Below are positions 5,334-6,996 of a stretch of 6,996 nucleotides of DNA, piece after piece. Below the pieces are notes generated by a model. It did no database searches. It worked only from the letters and a program-made list of their open reading frames with translations, and was not told the DNA's origin. The position numbers and the translations under genes are program-made. The stretch's first letter is position 1; every line of letters begins with the position of its first letter. The stretch covers positions 1 through 6,996 of the forward strand of contig JBAWZR010000054.1 of NCBI GenBank assembly GCA_037142915.1, read 5' to 3'. Source of the DNA: JBAWZR01 sp037142915. GTDB taxonomy: Bacteria; Patescibacteriota; Minisyncoccia; Moranbacterales; UBA1568.

Positions 5334-6413
5334 TTAGTATTCCCTGGTCGCCATATGATCGGCAATACCAATCAAAAAATCATACGCTTCTTGTGGCATC
5401 TTATTTTTTACTGGCAAAAGCTCCTGCTTTCCGGTCTCGATATACTCCAAAGCAAGGCGTTTTGTTTCCTCGAGGGCACCCGTTTCATTGAGTAATCGAC
5501 GAAAAATTTCAATATCACCCTCTTGTATATTTGTACCTTTTTTTAGAAGAAAACGCAACTGCTTTGCTTGTTCTCGTGAAGCGTGCTTCAGTGCCTTGGC
5601 TACCAAGAGTGTGTATTTCCCTTCAATCAAATCCGATGCCATCGGCTTGCCGAGCTTTTTCTCTTCGCCGAAAATTCCCAATATATCATCCTGAATCTGA
5701 AAAGCGATCCCGATTGGTACGGCATACCGACTCAATGCTCCCTCGAGCTCAGTAGACGATCCTCCCATCAAGATCGTCCCCATCTGCAACGGCCCCTCCA
5801 TCGTGTAGCGAGCGGTCTTGTATTCGTACATCCGCAAAATTTCTTCCTCAGTTGCCTCTTGCGTATGTTCAATCCAAAAATCCTGCGATTGCCCGATCAC
5901 CGTCAACCAGACAATCGACTGATATTTATTCAAAGCCTTCACGATAATCTCGGCGGGAAACGGCGAAGTGAACAACACCTGATTGCCGAGTGCACCGATG
6001 ATATCCCCCATTATCAATGCCATCGATTGACCAAAATGTTTTTCGTCCGCCAATGGGAAATGTTTTCCCGCCATCTGAGTATAATGCTCATGCACGGTCG
6101 GAATACCATGGCGCATCGCATCTCTATCCATTATATCATCATGAATCAGGAGAAACGAATGCAGGAGCTCGATACAGATCGAGGTATCGAGGATAGCCTC
6201 GGTATCCTTGCCTCCCGCCGCGACATACCCGTAATAAACCAAAGCGGAACGCAACCGCTTACCACCCGCCAGAGTGTACCGCTTCACATACGCCAAATGC
6301 TCCGCCATCATCGGATCCTTCTCTCGTATCTCGGCGATCATCCGATCGAAATATGTTTCCAATCGAACATCGATATCCGCCTTGAATTCCTTTAGTGTTT
6401 GTTGAATGTCCAT
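5334..6413 (-). CDS. E-type polyprenyl diphosphate synthase (farnesyl/geranylgeranyl type)
   Basis: This 359-residue protein belongs to the trans-prenyltransferase (IspA/GGPPS) family, which condenses isopentenyl diphosphate with allylic diphosphates. Visible motifs are GGKRLRS (50-56), the first aspartate-rich motif DDIMD (92-96) preceded by HSFLLIH, HFGQSMALIMGD (126-137), KT (199-200), the second motif QIQDDILGIFGEEKKLGKP (239-257) and SDLIEGKYTLL (260-270). The DDxxG form of the second motif and Phe at -5 from the first motif suggest a short-chain C15-C20 product by analogy with archaeal and actinobacterial enzymes; this is inference. It is slightly longer than the common ~300-350 residues. 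It is directly upstream of uppS, a sensible supplier-user pair. The start follows the repeat element at 6421-6440 by only 7 nt; the ATG has T at -1 and no Shine-Dalgarno motif. Confidence 0.92.
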   Translation of the reverse strand: MDIQQTLKEFKADIDVRLETYFDRMIAEIREKDPMMAEHLAYVKRYTLAGGKRLRSALVYYGYVAAGGKDTEAILDTSICIELLHSFLLIHDDIMDRDAMRHGIPTVHEHYTQMAGKHFPLADEKHFGQSMALIMGDIIGALGNQVLFTSPFPAEIIVKALNKYQSIVWLTVIGQSQDFWIEHTQEATEEEILRMYEYKTARYTMEGPLQMGTILMGGSSTELEGALSRYAVPIGIAFQIQDDILGIFGEEKKLGKPMASDLIEGKYTLLVAKALKHASREQAKQLRFLLKKGTNIQEGDIEIFRRLLNETGALEETKRLALEYIETGKQELLPVKNKMPQEAYDFLIGIADHMATREY

Positions 6414-6420
6414 ACATTAT

Positions 6421-6440
6421 TTTTTGTACCGCGTATGGGA
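6421..6440 (-). repeat. 20-bp direct repeat of the tRNA-Glu 3' end (distal copy)
   Basis: These 20 bases are identical to 6559-6578, which hold the last 14 bases of tRNA-Glu (T-stem 3' strand end, acceptor 3' strand and discriminator) plus six bases beyond. The copy lies 138 bp downstream of the tRNA end on the minus strand, just before the prenyl synthase start. Identity stops at 6441, so this is not a second complete tRNA. It may be an attachment-site-like duplication or the end of a small repeat element. Confidence 0.85.
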
Positions 6441-6523
6441 ATCTCACTTCCTTGAAACCTTGCGGTTTCAACGCTTCGCTGCTTCCACCACGGGAAAACT
6501 CCCGTTTTCCCGACCCCTTTCCC
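6441..6523. other. Structured spacer with two strong hairpins between tRNA-end copies
   Basis: Two perfect 8-bp hairpins stand here. TTGAAACC/GGTTTCAA (6452-6459 with 6464-6471) has a four-base loop that reads GCAA, a GNRA tetraloop, on the minus strand. CGGGAAAA/TTTTCCCG (6491-6498 with 6505-6512) has a six-base loop, CTCCCG, and offers an alternative CGGGA/TCCCG pairing. The flanks carry CGTATGGG (6432-6439) and its reverse complement (6532-6539), so the whole block could close into one larger fold. Base composition is more GC-rich than the AT-rich gaps elsewhere. No coding content is credible. It would be transcribed between tRNA-Glu and the prenyl synthase. Confidence 0.6.
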
Positions 6524-6539
6524 GTTCGAACCCCATACG
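6524..6539 (+). repeat. Inverted copy of the tRNA-Glu T-arm/acceptor segment
   Basis: The plus-strand sequence GTTCGAACCCCATACG matches the tRNA-Glu minus-strand sequence GTTCGAATCCCATACG (6585-6570) at 15 of 16 positions. The two are therefore an inverted repeat separated by 30 nt. In the minus-strand transcript the downstream 16 bases could pair with the T-loop, T-stem 3' strand and acceptor strand of the tRNA, with the only non-Watson-Crick position a G-U wobble. Confidence 0.8.
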
Positions 6540-6564
6540 GATTCAAAACTTCTCCGAATTTTTG

Positions 6565-6639
6565 TACCGCGTATGGGATTCGAACCCATGATTTCCAGGA
6601 TGAGAACCTGGCGTCCTAACCGGGCTAGACGAACGCGGC
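6565..6639 (-). tRNA. tRNA-Glu (anticodon CTC)
   Basis: A 75-nt cloverleaf folds by eye. The acceptor stem pairs GCCGCGT with ACGCGGT (first pair G-U) with discriminator A. The D-arm is closed by GTC/GAC. The anticodon stem CCAGG/CCTGG carries the loop TTCTCAT, anticodon CTC, reading GAG. The T-stem ATGGG/CCCAT holds loop TTCGAAT. The 5' TTCGTCTAG segment is typical of Glu tRNAs. No CCA is encoded (CAA follows the discriminator), so CCA must be added enzymatically. It lies 19 nt after tRNA-Trp, probably in one transcript. Its 3' end is repeated nearby in both direct and inverted orientation. Confidence 0.95.
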
Positions 6640-6658
6640 ATTGCTTTTTTATATTTCG

Positions 6659-6729
6659 CAGGAGTGGAAGGAATCGAACCCTCGTCGACGGTTTTGGAGA
6701 CCGTTGTATTACCACTATACGACACTCCC
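6659..6729 (-). tRNA. tRNA-Trp (anticodon CCA)
   Basis: A 71-nt cloverleaf folds by eye. The acceptor stem pairs GGGAGTG with CACTCCT (first pair G-U) with discriminator G, as expected for bacterial Trp tRNA. The D-arm is closed by GTA/TAC. The anticodon stem ACGGT/ACCGT carries loop CTCCAAA, anticodon CCA, reading UGG. The T-stem GAGGG/CCTTC holds loop TTCGATT. No 3' CCA is encoded. It lies between rpmG and tRNA-Glu; in many bacteria tRNA-Trp instead precedes secE-nusG, which are not seen here. Confidence 0.95.
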
Positions 6730-6784
6730 GTCACCAAGAAACTCGCCTCACGAAAAGTAAAACAAGTTTTATGGTTAATTGAAA

Positions 6785-6946
6785 CTATTTGCTCTCAGTG
6801 TGCTTCGTGCTCTTGCGGCAAAATCGGCAATATTTGGAAAGTTCTAATTTCTCCTTCACTTTCTTCTTGTTACGATGGGTGTTGTGGGTAATGTTTTTGC
6901 ATTCCGCACACTTCATCTTCGCCATCGTGTCTTTGATGTATCCCAT
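6785..6946 (-). CDS. rpmG: 50S ribosomal protein L33, zinc-binding form
   Basis: L33 (bL33) is a small large-subunit protein near the E site. The frame reads MGYIKDTMAKMKCAECKN through KLELSKYCRFCRKSTKHTESK, 53 residues. The CxxC pairs C13/C16 and C40/C43 form an intact zinc ribbon, and KLELSKYC...CRKSTKHTE is the family C-terminus. A start at the internal MAK (ATG ending at 6925) would give 46 residues, nearer the usual ~50 and the usual MAK beginning. The longer start is preferred because it has T at -1 and a weak purine stretch (AAAGAG) about 7 nt upstream, while the inner ATG has G at -1. Stop is TAG. tRNA-Trp follows after 55 nt. Confidence 0.93.
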   Translation of the reverse strand: MGYIKDTMAKMKCAECKNITHNTHRNKKKVKEKLELSKYCRFCRKSTKHTESK

Positions 6947-6996
6947 AGGTGTACTCTTTCACTAAAAAATTATTCTCTTTCTCACTGAGCCGTTGA

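Noticed and set aside
5583..6395. A 270-codon open frame on the plus strand
   Set aside because: It lies antisense to the polyprenyl synthase, whose motifs are unambiguous, and its translation resembles no known family. It is a compositional shadow.
6426..6540. A second, decayed tRNA-Glu gene
   Set aside because: Only the last 15 or so bases match the tRNA. No anticodon arm, D-arm or 5' acceptor strand can be found upstream of the copy, so it is a partial repeat, not a pseudo-tRNA.
6395..6619. Plus-strand open frames running through the repeat element and into tRNA-Glu
   Set aside because: They cross a tRNA gene antisense and owe their YRVW...-type repeats to the duplicated tRNA end, not to a protein.
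1..6996. CRISPR array, toxin-antitoxin pair, transposase or phage genes
   Set aside because: No regularly spaced repeats and no accessory protein families are present; apart from the tRNA-linked element the window is core housekeeping sequence.
6947..6996. A gene or tRNA end at the right edge
   Set aside because: The minus-strand frames give only short open stretches with stops, and the CAACGGCTCAG segment cannot be folded into a tRNA arm with the bases available.

Overview
This window is a compact bacterial translation locus. Every recognisable gene lies on the minus strand, so transcription runs from high to low coordinates. In that direction the order is rpmG (L33), tRNA-Trp(CCA), tRNA-Glu(CTC), a small structured repeat element, an E-type polyprenyl diphosphate synthase, a cis-prenyltransferase of the UppS family, then infA, rpmJ, rpsM, rpsK, rpsD, rpoA, rplQ, rplM and rpsI. 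The organism is most likely a member of the Patescibacteria (Candidate Phyla Radiation). This is inferred from the diverged but complete proteins, the short intergenic gaps, the lack of Shine-Dalgarno motifs, the absence of encoded CCA tails on both tRNAs, and isoprenoid genes where secY-adk-map usually precede infA. No 16S rRNA gene or other decisive marker is present. The genetic code looks standard: uppS ends in TGA, and the Trp tRNA carries a CCA anticodon.

Region by region: positions 1-174 hold no gene that can be supported. They contain a plus-strand intrinsic terminator (69-102) and a 13-bp palindrome (118-144) that probably terminates the minus-strand ribosomal operon, so a convergent neighbour probably lies beyond the left edge. 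Positions 175-4373 are the infA-rpmJ-rpsM-rpsK-rpsD-rpoA-rplQ-rplM-rpsI operon, with gaps of 12-51 nt. Positions 4374-4595 hold its leader and a strong sigma-70-type promoter (4560-4587) placed just after the uppS stop, together with a terminator-like hairpin inside the leader. Positions 4596-6413 hold the two isoprenoid genes. Positions 6414-6564 hold the structured element built around copies of the tRNA-Glu 3' end. Positions 6565-6946 hold the two tRNAs and rpmG. The last 50 bases (6947-6996) show no gene.

Functionally, the large operon supplies initiation factor IF-1, small-subunit head and platform proteins (S13, S11, S4, S9), large-subunit proteins (L36, L17, L13) and the RNA polymerase alpha subunit. 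The two prenyltransferases are consecutive steps towards the polyprenyl lipid carrier used in cell-envelope synthesis. The most interesting observations are (i) every gene starts with U at position -1 and has no Shine-Dalgarno motif, (ii) the tRNA-Glu 3' end is present three times within 165 nt, one copy inverted so that it can base-pair with the tRNA itself, and (iii) a possible attenuator lies in the leader of the ribosomal operon.
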